The notes under the pieces are model-generated. The model saw only the letters and a list, made by a program, of their open reading frames with translations, had not been told where the DNA came from and made no database searches. A program made the position numbers and the translations under genes. Below are positions 1-5,785 of a stretch of DNA of 9,437 bases, one piece after another; the first letter of the stretch is position 1; every line of letters begins with the position of its first letter. The stretch covers positions 1 to 9,437 of the forward strand of contig CAJYRH010000485.1 of assembly GCA_913776795.1 (NCBI GenBank). The letters are read 5' to 3'. This DNA comes from an uncultured Pseudorhodoferax sp. (lineage in GTDB: Bacteria > Pseudomonadota > Gammaproteobacteria > Burkholderiales > Burkholderiaceae).

Positions 1-857
1 AGCCAGCCCAGCAGCACGCCGCCGATCTGCGCGCCGGTCAGCAAGGTGATCACCAGGGCGGCCTGCGCAACGCTGTAGCCCAGTCCTTCCTTCATGTGGC
101 TGATGGCGTGCACGTTGACGGCCGTGACCACCAGCAGCGCGAAGCCGTGGCCCAGGCCCAGCAGCCAGAAGGCGCGCGTGCGCAGCGCCTCGCGCGCGGT
201 GAACTCGCGCTGCGGCGCCATGGCGGGCGCTGCGCTGCCGCCGGCGGTCGCTGGCGGTGGAACGGGATCGCCGTCCACGGTGGCGCCGTGGTCCTCGGGC
301 CGGCTGCGGAACATCGAGGCCAGCGGCCAGCCGACCAGGATGGCCAGCACGCCCGATGCGAAGGCCGTGGCACGCCAGCCATGGGCCACCAGCGACCAGG
401 CCACGATCGGCACGAACAGCCCCCCTGTGGCCATGCCCAGGTTCATGGCCGACAGCGCCCGCGCGCGCTTGCGCGAGAACCAGCGGATCACGGCCACGTT
501 GATCGGGAAGTACCCCGACAGGCTGGTTCCGATGGCGATGACGGCCACCGCCATGTAGAAGCCTGCGACGCTGTCGATGCGGCTCAGCAGCATGAAGCCG
601 ATGCCGAATGCCACCACGCCCGTGCGGATCATCGCGCGCGGGCCGATGCGGTCGACCAGCCAGCCCAGCGCCGGGCCCAGCAGTGCCGATTCGGCGGACT
701 GCATGGCCGCAGCACCCGACAGCGTGGTCTTGCTCCAGCCGCGCTCCTCGGCCAGCACGGCCACATAGGCGCCGAACGCCTGCTGCAGCAGCATGGCCTG
801 CAGGAACTGCAGGCCGCCACCTGCGCCGACCATGCGCCAGCCATGGAAGATCTTCAT
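1..857 (-). CDS. MFS transporter, MCT/oxalate-formate-like (3' end outside window)
   Basis: Inner-membrane carrier of the major facilitator superfamily; 285 residues are visible and the C-terminal helices lie beyond the left edge. Hydrophobic helices alternate with short loops: about six in residues 10-183, then a polar central loop (183-225, Pro/Ala-rich) and two more helices at about 228-252 and 262-285. The loop after helix 2 carries MFS motif A (GWLVDRIGPR, residues 65-74), and helix 6 is followed by RSRPEDHG, common in monocarboxylate-porter-like bacterial MFS proteins. The start is the ATG at 857, where MKIFHGWRMV matches the usual N-terminus of the group; no good Shine-Dalgarno is visible. 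The gene is divergent from the argP-like regulator 101 bp away, which suggests that regulator controls it. The substrate cannot be read from the sequence; an amino-acid or carboxylate role is inference from the neighbour. Family call sure, substrate unknown. Confidence 0.9.
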   Translation of the reverse strand, partial: MKIFHGWRMVGAGGGLQFLQAMLLQQAFGAYVAVLAEERGWSKTTLSGAAAMQSAESALLGPALGWLVDRIGPRAMIRTGVVAFGIGFMLLSRIDSVAGFYMAVAVIAIGTSLSGYFPINVAVIRWFSRKRARALSAMNLGMATGGLFVPIVAWSLVAHGWRATAFASGVLAILVGWPLASMFRSRPEDHGATVDGDPVPPPATAGGSAAPAMAPQREFTAREALRTRAFWLLGLGHGFALLVVTAVNVHAISHMKEGLGYSVAQAALVITLLTGAQIGGVLLGW

Positions 858-958
858 GGCGGGCAGGCGTGGCTTGGCTGGTGCATGGTGTTCGGGATGC
901 CCCGGTTGGGGTGGACCCTGTCTCCTTGGGCGGTGGCGCAGACCATACCATCGCCGCC

Positions 959-1864
959 ATGCACATGTTCGATCCCGATGCGCTGGAATGCCTGGCCGCC
1001 ATCGTCGAGGAGGGTGGCTTCGAGCGCGCTGCGCAGCGCCTGCACATCACGCAGTCGGCGGTGTCGCAGCGCCTGCAGGCGCTGGAGGCGCAGGCTGGCA
1101 CCGTGCTGCTGGTGCGGCGCCCGCTCAAGGCCACGCCGGCCGGGCAACTGCTGCTCAAGCACACGCGCCAGCTGCGGCTGCTGCGGGCCGACCTGGACCG
1201 CGACATGCGCGCATTCGCGCCGCAGGGGACGGGCCGGTTGCGCGAACAGGAGCGTGTGGCCGTCGCGGTGAACGCCGACAGCATCGCGACCTGGGTGCTG
1301 CCCGCGCTGCAGGAGCCCGTGGCCCAGGGGCTGCCGCTGGAGATCATCGCGGACGACCAGGACTTCACGCAGGACTGGCTGCGCGAAGGCCAGGTGCTGG
1401 GCTGCGTGACCACGCTGGAGCAGGCACTGCGGGGCTGCCGCGTGGTGCCGCTGGGGGCGATGCGTTACGTGGCCGTGGCGGCGCCGGCGTTCGCACAGCA
1501 GCGCCTGGGCGGGGCGCTCACGCCCCACAACTTCCACCAGGTGCCGTTCGTGGCCTTCAACCGCAAGGACGACATGCAGCGCGAGTTCGTCTCACGCCGG
1601 CTGGGCCTGCCGCGGCTGGCGCTGAACCAGCTCTTCGTGCCGAGCTCGGAGGGCCAGGTGCGCGCCGTGCTCGCCGGCTGGGGCGCCAGCGTGGTGCCGG
1701 AACTGCTGGTGCGCGGCCTGCTGGCGGGCGGCGAGCTGGTCGACATCGCGCCCGGCCACACCGAGCGCGTGGCGCTCTACTGGCATTGCTGGAACCTGGA
1801 GTCCGAGGTGCTGGACGGCCTCAGCCGGGCGCTGACGCAGGCCGCTCGCGCGGCACTGGACTGA
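959..1864 (+). CDS. argP: LysR-type regulator, ArgP/LysG family
   Basis: A 301-residue LysR-type transcription factor. The winged helix-turn-helix is N-terminal (about residues 8-65; GFERAAQRLHITQSAVSQRL at 20-39), followed by the linker helix and a two-lobed effector-binding domain (about 98-295). It matches the ArgP (IciA)/LysG subfamily in detail: FERAAQ and ITQSAVSQR in the HTH, AVNADSIATW (103-112), VAFNRKDDM (198-206), a Ser-Ser-Glu segment, and the LYWH stretch near the C-terminus. Family members sense lysine and arginine and activate basic-amino-acid exporter genes (argO, lysE). Here the divergent neighbour is an MFS carrier instead. The ATG at 959 is followed in frame by another at 965; neither has a convincing ribosome-binding site, and a longer GTG start cannot be excluded. 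The stop lies one base from the convergent stop of the next gene. Subfamily assignment is strong; effector and targets are inferred. Confidence 0.9.
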   Translation: MHMFDPDALECLAAIVEEGGFERAAQRLHITQSAVSQRLQALEAQAGTVLLVRRPLKATPAGQLLLKHTRQLRLLRADLDRDMRAFAPQGTGRLREQERVAVAVNADSIATWVLPALQEPVAQGLPLEIIADDQDFTQDWLREGQVLGCVTTLEQALRGCRVVPLGAMRYVAVAAPAFAQQRLGGALTPHNFHQVPFVAFNRKDDMQREFVSRRLGLPRLALNQLFVPSSEGQVRAVLAGWGASVVPELLVRGLLAGGELVDIAPGHTERVALYWHCWNLESEVLDGLSRALTQAARAALD

Positions 1865-1865
1865 G

Positions 1866-2402
1866 TCATTCGTCCAGGGTGGCGCGCAGCGCACGGGCCT
1901 TGTCAGGATGGAACGGGCCTTCGATGCGGGCCAATACCTCGCCGCGGCGGTTCAGCACCACCACATGCGGCTGCTCCACGCTGGACAAACCCGTCGAACG
2001 CGCGAAGGCGTTGCGGTCGGTGAACACCGGCACGACAGCGGCCTTCTCCTGCGCATAGCGCTCGCGCAGCCGGCTTTCGATCACGCTGCGTTCTGCGTCG
2101 TCGCCTGGGTCGTTGACGACCAGCATGCGCAGCCAGCGCACCGAGGCATCGCTGCCCAGTTGCAGGCCATGGATCCAGCTGTCGACCGCAGGACGCTGGT
2201 CGCGGTGGAAGCTGATGAAGGCCAGCGTGCGGTCCGCCCCCAATCCTTCGGGCAAGGCGAGCGGACGATGGTCGAGCTGGCGCGCCTGCAGGGCGGGCAG
2301 ACGCCCCATCACGCTGGATTCCGTGGGTGCCGCCACTGCAAGCAACACGGCAGCCACCACGGCGAGACACCATGCCAGGGTAGGGGACCAGACGCTTTTC
2401 AT
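1866..2402 (-). CDS. Secreted thioredoxin-fold-like protein lacking CXXC
   Basis: A 178-residue protein with an N-terminal signal sequence or membrane anchor (hydrophobic residues about 8-25, then AVAAP), so probably periplasmic. The mature part resembles a thioredoxin-like fold of the YtfJ/AhpC-TSA kind: a strand and helix at 58-80, a strand at 90-97, a VVPVFTD segment at 123-129, and QPHVVVLNRRGEVLARIEG (144-162) with a proline in the place of the fold's cis-proline, followed by a C-terminal helix. The only cysteine (residue 12) is in the signal region, so there is no CXXC or peroxidatic site, and redox catalysis is unlikely. The ATG at 2402 has AGGAG about 7 bases upstream. It lies 116 bp downstream of the phosphoesterase gene on the same strand; co-transcription is possible. 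That it is a real exported protein is likely; the fold assignment is moderate and the function unknown. Confidence 0.75.
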   Translation of the reverse strand: MKSVWSPTLAWCLAVVAAVLLAVAAPTESSVMGRLPALQARQLDHRPLALPEGLGADRTLAFISFHRDQRPAVDSWIHGLQLGSDASVRWLRMLVVNDPGDDAERSVIESRLRERYAQEKAAVVPVFTDRNAFARSTGLSSVEQPHVVVLNRRGEVLARIEGPFHPDKARALRATLDE

Positions 2403-2518
2403 ACGGTGGCTCCTGTGCGCAACGACGGAAGGGGTGGAACCAAGATAGCGCGCGTGAGACAACCCTGGCATCGGCGGGTGATTTCCAAACGTAACCGTCG
2501 GCGCAGTCGTGCCCGCGA

Positions 2519-3346
2519 TCAGGTCTCCACCAGCAGTTGCGGACGAAAGCCGGCCTGCTCGCCGTTTCTCGCGTAGCCCAGCGGATTGGCCACCACGCGG
2601 CAGCCGCGGTGCACATAGTCGCTGGGTGAGTGCAGGTGACCATGCATCCAGAGCTTGGCGAGCGGCAGCAGATCGTCCAGTGCATTGCAAAAGCCTGCCG
2701 TGCCGGGCGTCAGTCCGTAGCGCGGATCGGCGCTGTGCAGGCTGGGCGCAAAGTGCGTCACCACCACGGTCGTGCCGTCGAACGGGGTGGCAAGGGCCGC
2801 CCGCAGCCATTGCTGGCAAGCCAGGCCCTCCTCGCGCATGTGCGCTGCGAGCCAGGGCAGACCGTGGCGCGTGGTACCGGTGCGGCGCAGGTAATGGTCG
2901 GCGGCCCGGAAGGCTTTGTGCCGCGCCTTGAGTTGCTCTGCCAGCGAGAACGCGCCGCCACGGCCGGCCGGCCCGATGGCGTCGTAGTCGGTCCACAGCG
3001 TGGTGCCGACCAGGCGCAGCGCGCCGCCGTCGGCGCCCGCGCCAGGCAGTTCGACGATGGTGCGGTCCAGCCAGTGCAGGCCCAGGCGCTCGCAGGTCGC
3101 GCGCAGGCGCAGGGCTGTGGCGTCCACGTCCAGCTTGTCGTACTCGTGGTTGCCGGGGACGTAATAGACCGGCACAGGCCAGTCGGCGAAGAGGCGCAGG
3201 CCGAAGTCTGCATCGGCCATGCGGGAGCCGGTCTGGTAGGACCCCACATCCCCGGCCAGGATCAGCGCGTCGGCGCCAGCCACAGGTTCGGGGACGAAGT
3301 CGGTGTGCACCTCAAGGTGCAGGTCGGAAAGAAGCTGGAATTTCAT
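2519..3346 (-). CDS. Calcineurin-like metallophosphoesterase
   Basis: A 275-residue cytoplasmic metallophosphoesterase with the metal-binding motifs in order: SDLHLE (residues 7-12; D8 and H10), AGDVG (31-35; D33), GNHEYD (65-70; N66 and H67), THFAP (197-201; H198) and HGHLH (235-239; H237 and H239). These are the standard two-metal centre ligands of the calcineurin-like superfamily. The length is typical of the short single-domain bacterial form. No signal peptide or extra domain is seen. The start MKFQLLSDLH is fixed by the first motif; the upstream GAG at 3351-3353 is only a weak ribosome-binding site. It is divergent from the small gene at 3436 and upstream of the exported thioredoxin-like gene. 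Members of this family act on very different phosphate esters, so the substrate (nucleotide, phospholipid, protein or other) cannot be inferred. Confidence 0.93.
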   Translation of the reverse strand: MKFQLLSDLHLEVHTDFVPEPVAGADALILAGDVGSYQTGSRMADADFGLRLFADWPVPVYYVPGNHEYDKLDVDATALRLRATCERLGLHWLDRTIVELPGAGADGGALRLVGTTLWTDYDAIGPAGRGGAFSLAEQLKARHKAFRAADHYLRRTGTTRHGLPWLAAHMREEGLACQQWLRAALATPFDGTTVVVTHFAPSLHSADPRYGLTPGTAGFCNALDDLLPLAKLWMHGHLHSPSDYVHRGCRVVANPLGYARNGEQAGFRPQLLVET

Positions 3347-3367
3347 GGAGTCTCGGCCAGCCTGAGG

Positions 3368-3397
3368 CCATGCAGACGTTATGCGTCAACTGCATGG
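3368..3397. repeat. 30-bp interrupted palindrome (candidate operator or hairpin)
   Basis: Perfect 8-base arms, CCATGCAG (3368-3375) and CTGCATGG (3390-3397), enclose a second inverted pair, ACG (3376-3378) and CGT (3384-3386), around TTATG, with CAA as an asymmetric bulge. The element lies about 20 bp upstream of the phosphoesterase start and about 40 bp upstream of the small gene start, so it could be a dimeric regulator site or a hairpin in the phosphoesterase leader. There is no T-run, so it is not an intrinsic terminator. Confidence 0.5.
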
Positions 3398-3414
3398 GTC
3401 AGGGCTTGCAACCC

Positions 3415-3432
3415 TAGGGATAACCCTTATTC
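3415..3432 (+). promoter_or_regulatory. TAGGG-N4-CCCT element upstream of the small gene
   Basis: TAGGG-ATAA-CCCT followed by TATTC. It closely matches the element at 4738-4757 upstream of the membrane-protein gene. The arms form an inverted repeat, and the 3' side could overlap a -10 region. Whether it is an operator or a promoter component is inference. Confidence 0.45.
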
Positions 3433-3435
3433 TTC

Positions 3436-3681
3436 ATGCATCTCGAACTTTGGGCCGCCACAAGCGGTGTTTGTATGTTGATCGTTTCCTGGTTTGCCCG
3501 CGTTTACCAAGGGTGGACCGCTTCCGCCGCAGCCTCTGCCCACCAAGGCGCCCGTGACGGCGCCGCCAGCGAAGTGGCCTTCGCACTGCTGGAGAGCGCG
3601 GACAACCTCGCCGGCCATGACCCGCACGAAGCACGTCGCCTGCGCAGCGCCGCCCGGGCCTGGCTCAGCGTGGTGCGCTGA
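3436..3681 (+). CDS. Small protein of unknown function, possible N-terminal membrane segment
   Basis: An 81-residue open frame that I do not recognise. The N-terminal part (residues about 4-24) is hydrophobic and Trp-rich and may be a membrane anchor. The remainder is an Ala/Arg/Glu-rich helical stretch (32-80) ending in AARAWLSVVR. From about codon 37 the third positions are strongly G/C, as in neighbouring genes, which supports coding. The start is unsure: the ATG at 3436 gives the whole hydrophobic segment, while the ATG at 3475 gives 68 residues. The promoter-like element lies only three bases from 3436, and the first 13 codons have low third-position GC, both of which favour 3475; the hydrophobic segment favours 3436. 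Neither has a good ribosome-binding site. It converges on the LysR gene with 10 bp between stops. Likely real, function unknown. Confidence 0.6.
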   Translation: MHLELWAATSGVCMLIVSWFARVYQGWTASAAASAHQGARDGAASEVAFALLESADNLAGHDPHEARRLRSAARAWLSVVR

Positions 3682-3691
3682 GGCGCGCCCG

Positions 3692-4648
3692 TCACGGCGC
3701 GAAAGCCTGTTCGGCCGATCGCACGACGGCCTGGCGCAGCCACTGGTGGTGGCTTTGCAGATCCATGCGGCGGTGCCACAGCGCGGCGACGTGCACGGCC
3801 GCCACGTCGAATGGCAGTTCCTGGTGTACCAGCAGTTCTGCGATGCCCGTGGCCTCGACGAAATGCCGTGGCAGCACGGTCAGCAGATTGGAGTTGGCGA
3901 CCACGCGGCCTGCCGCGAAAAACTGGTTGACCGTCAGCACCACACGGCGTTTGCGCTTGAGCAGCGCCAGTGATTCGTCGATGAAGCCATAGGGTCGGCC
4001 CGAAAAGCTGACCAGCAAATGGCGCGCGGCGCAGAACTGGCTCAACGTCAACGGGCCGCCTGCCAGTGGGTGGTCGCGCCGCATCACGCACACGTATTCG
4101 CTGTCGTACAGGCGCTGGTGCTCGAAGGGCACCGCCTTGCCGACCTGCGCGCGCGCCGTCAGGTCGGCCAGCACCGCTGGGAAGAAGCCCACGGCCAGGT
4201 CGGCCGTCTCGTCGTCCAGCAGGCGGCGTGGGTCGCGCGTGGTCAGCGGCACCACCCGCAGGGAGACGCCCGGCGCCTCCTCCTCCAGGATGTCCACAAG
4301 ACCCGGCACCAGCATGGCAGCGGTCGCGTCGGCCATGGCCAACACAAAAGTGTTGTCTGCCGACAACGGGTCGAAATTGCTCGGCGCCAACGACGCCTGC
4401 AGTTGCCGCAGGGCTTCGCGCACCGCCGGCCACAGGGCGGTCGCGCGCGGTGTGGGCTCGATGCCCTGGCCACTGCGCTGCACCAGTTCATCGCCCAATG
4501 CATCGCGCAGGCGCTGGATGGCGTTGCTCACCGCGGGCTGCGTCAGGGAGAGATTGCGGGCAGCCCGTGTCAGGCTGCGCTCGGCGAGCACCTCGTCAAA
4601 AACACGCAGCAGATTGAGATCGAGCGTGCGGAAGTTCGGTTGCGCCAT
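3692..4648 (-). CDS. LysR-type regulator, NahR/DntR/NodD-like subfamily
   Basis: A 318-residue LysR-type transcription factor. The N-terminus FRTLDLNLLRVFDEVL (residues 6-21) and HTH (SLTRAARNLSLTQPAVSNAI, 25-44), followed by an EPTPRA stretch at 64-69, are the hallmark of the NahR/DntR/LinR/NodD branch, whose members respond to small aromatic or other organic ligands. The effector domain spans about 93-310. The start chosen is the ATG at 4648, with AGGGG five bases upstream; an upstream TTG (4669) would add only seven residues without a better site. It is divergent from the two-helix membrane protein gene, and a 19-bp palindrome lies between them, so it most likely regulates that gene and itself. 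The ligand cannot be deduced. Confidence 0.92.
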   Translation of the reverse strand: MAQPNFRTLDLNLLRVFDEVLAERSLTRAARNLSLTQPAVSNAIQRLRDALGDELVQRSGQGIEPTPRATALWPAVREALRQLQASLAPSNFDPLSADNTFVLAMADATAAMLVPGLVDILEEEAPGVSLRVVPLTTRDPRRLLDDETADLAVGFFPAVLADLTARAQVGKAVPFEHQRLYDSEYVCVMRRDHPLAGGPLTLSQFCAARHLLVSFSGRPYGFIDESLALLKRKRRVVLTVNQFFAAGRVVANSNLLTVLPRHFVEATGIAELLVHQELPFDVAAVHVAALWHRRMDLQSHHQWLRQAVVRSAEQAFAP

Positions 4649-4685
4649 GAAGCCCCTGGGCGTGGACAAATCGGCTTGGCACTCT

Positions 4686-4704
4686 ATTCATCACCGTAGT
4701 GAAT
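4686..4704. promoter_or_regulatory. Candidate LysR operator (ATTCA-N9-TGAAT)
   Basis: A 19-bp interrupted palindrome, ATTCA-N9-TGAAT, with 14 of 19 positions symmetric. It contains T-N11-A (4691/4703), the generic LysR box. Its centre (4695) is 47 bases upstream of the LysR start and about 67 bases upstream of the predicted start of transcription of the rightward gene, where LysR recognition sites usually sit. The assignment is inference from symmetry and position. Confidence 0.55.
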
Positions 4705-4726
4705 GTCCAGCATCATCAATATAAAG

Positions 4727-4755
4727 TTGAAGATGCATAGGGCAAACCCTAGTAT
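4727..4755 (+). promoter_or_regulatory. Predicted sigma-70-type promoter of the membrane-protein gene
   Basis: TTGAAG (4727-4732) and TAGTAT (4750-4755) are separated by 17 bp. Transcription would begin near 4762, giving a leader of about 42 bases before the ATG at 4804. Each hexamer matches the consensus at four of six positions, consistent with a promoter that needs an activator. Confidence 0.5.
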
Positions 4756-4757
4756 TC
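4738..4757 (+). promoter_or_regulatory. TAGGG-N4-CCCTA element upstream of the membrane-protein gene
   Basis: TAGGG-CAAA-CCCTA followed by GTATTC. It is the second copy of the element at 3415-3432 and overlaps the predicted spacer and -10, so a protein bound here could repress or modulate the promoter. Confidence 0.45.
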
Positions 4758-4803
4758 GTTTCCATAGCGCCACCGGTTTGTGTGGCCATCAAAGGAAAAC
4801 ACC

Positions 4804-5514
4804 ATGACCAGTTTCGTCCACGTCGACTATCCCCAACAACATCCTGGCGTCGTCCGCGTCGGAGCAGCGATCGACGCTGCCGGGCGGCTGCGCCGGGGCT
4901 TCGATGGCACCCGCGGCATCGCTGCGGTGCTGCTGGCCGGTGTCGTCTCGGCGCTGCTGGTGCTGGCCGACCGCGTGGTCGACAGCTGGGCCGATGGCCG
5001 CCTGATGGCCGCCTGGGTCGTGCTGTGGGTGGTGGCGTTCTGCGCCCTGGCTGTGTTCGCCACCCCGGCACGCCGCGTGGCCACCGCGCTGGTGCGGCGC
5101 CTGGATGGCTGGTCACAACGCATTGCCCGCCAACGCGCCGACGACCGCCTGTGGGCCACTGCCCAGACCGACGCCCGCGTGATGGCCGACCTGAAGGCCG
5201 CCATGTCGCGCAGCGATGCAGTCGCGCCGCGTGCTGCATCCGCAGCGCTGGCCCGCGAATCCGCCGGCGCCCGCATCAGCCTGCGTGACGTCATGCAGGG
5301 CTGGTACCGCGACGTGCAGAAGGCCCGCGCCGACGTCGCCTACCTGGCCGCTGTCCAGACCGACCCGCGCATGCTGGCCGATCTGCAAGCCGCTGCCACC
5401 CGCGCCGAATCGGTGCCCGCCCAAACGCAGACACTGCTGCGCGGCGACAGCGCTGGCAACGCTCTGCGCGGCGCGGCCCATGCCGTGGGTGCACGCCGCA
5501 GCTACCACTTCTGA
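4804..5514 (+). CDS. Two-helix membrane protein with duplicated C-terminal segment
   Basis: A 236-residue protein that I cannot assign to a named family. Residues 1-36 are polar. Two membrane helices follow (about 38-58 and 67-87) with a short DSWADGR loop between them, then a long Ala/Arg-rich cytoplasmic-type tail. The tail contains two related segments 64 residues apart (111-140 and 175-204) with 15 identities in 30, sharing RAD, QTDxR, ADLxAA and a later Arg and Val. The start is the ATG at 4804, with AAGGA nine bases upstream; an upstream GTG at 4780 would be out of step with this site. It is monocistronic: its own promoter region lies upstream and a strong terminator follows 40 bp after the stop. 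It is divergent from a LysR regulator, which probably controls it. The topology is supported by the sequence; the function is unknown. Confidence 0.8.
   Translation: MTSFVHVDYPQQHPGVVRVGAAIDAAGRLRRGFDGTRGIAAVLLAGVVSALLVLADRVVDSWADGRLMAAWVVLWVVAFCALAVFATPARRVATALVRRLDGWSQRIARQRADDRLWATAQTDARVMADLKAAMSRSDAVAPRAASAALARESAGARISLRDVMQGWYRDVQKARADVAYLAAVQTDPRMLADLQAAATRAESVPAQTQTLLRGDSAGNALRGAAHAVGARRSYHF
5134..5415 (+). repeat. Coding tandem duplication within the membrane protein
   Basis: Bases 5134-5223 and 5326-5415 encode two copies of a roughly 30-residue unit with the pattern RAD-x7-QTDxR-x2-ADLxAA-x2-R-x3-V, at a period of 64 residues. The pattern suggests an ancient duplication of a helical unit. 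Confidence 0.6.
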
Positions 5515-5554
5515 GCCTCCACGCTCCGTCCCGGTCGCGCCGGGAACACTTCAC

Positions 5555-5580
5555 AAGCCACCCGACGCGGTGGCTTTTTT
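5555..5580 (+). terminator. Rho-independent terminator of the membrane-protein gene
   Basis: A perfect 8-bp stem, AAGCCACC (5555-5562) with GGTGGCTT (5569-5576), has a 6-base loop and runs directly into a T tract ending at 5580. It lies 40 bp after the stop at 5514. Confidence 0.9.
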
Positions 5581-5585
5581 CATGT

Positions 5586-5622
5586 CCGGCTGCATCGGGC
5601 GTTTCGCCCGGAACGAAGCCGG
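5586..5622. repeat. Nested inverted repeat between the two terminators
   Basis: An inner hairpin, CGGGCG (5596-5601)-TTT-CGCCCG (5605-5610), is enclosed by CCGGCT (5586-5591) and AGCCGG (5617-5622). There is no T tract on either strand, so it is not a standard terminator. The whole stretch 5581-5740 shows no other feature and no coding signal. Confidence 0.4.
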
Positions 5623-5740
5623 CTGCCACTCGGGCGAACGATGGCGCTCAGCAAGTGGCGGTCGACCACCGCAGCCAGCCGGGCCGACCTGCGCGCTTAC
5701 GGCGCTGGGGCGCGTTCAAAGCGCCCGTGGCCCGCCAGCG

Positions 5741-5764
5741 AAAAAGCCACCCTGGGGTGGCTTT
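5741..5764 (-). terminator. Rho-independent terminator of pckG
   Basis: On the minus strand, AAAGCCACC pairs with GGTGGCTTT around a 4-base loop and continues into a run of five T (5745-5741). It lies about 20 bp after the pckG stop. The stem is nearly identical to that at 5555-5576, and the structure could also stop rightward transcription weakly. Confidence 0.85.
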
Positions 5765-5785
5765 CCATCGGGTTGCGGGGCCGGC

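Larger units (their letters stand above)
3347..3435. promoter_or_regulatory. Divergent intergenic region, phosphoesterase / small gene
   Basis: An 89-bp region between two outward-facing genes, less GC-rich than its surroundings. It contains a 30-bp interrupted palindrome (3368-3397) and the TAGGG-N4-CCCT element (3415-3427), which touches the start of the small gene. A TTGCAA hexamer at 3406-3411 could be a -35 for the rightward gene, but its spacing to any -10-like sequence is too short to be convincing. No clear leftward promoter is visible. Confidence 0.5.

Noticed and set aside
96..1271. 391-codon rightward open frame across the MFS and argP genes
   Set aside because: It is antisense to the MFS gene and out of frame with argP, and its translation is Arg/His/Gln-rich low-complexity without domain motifs, typical of a shadow frame in GC-rich DNA.
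2630..3481. 283-codon frame antisense to the metallophosphoesterase
   Set aside because: The opposite strand carries all five metallophosphoesterase motifs, and this frame has none of its own.
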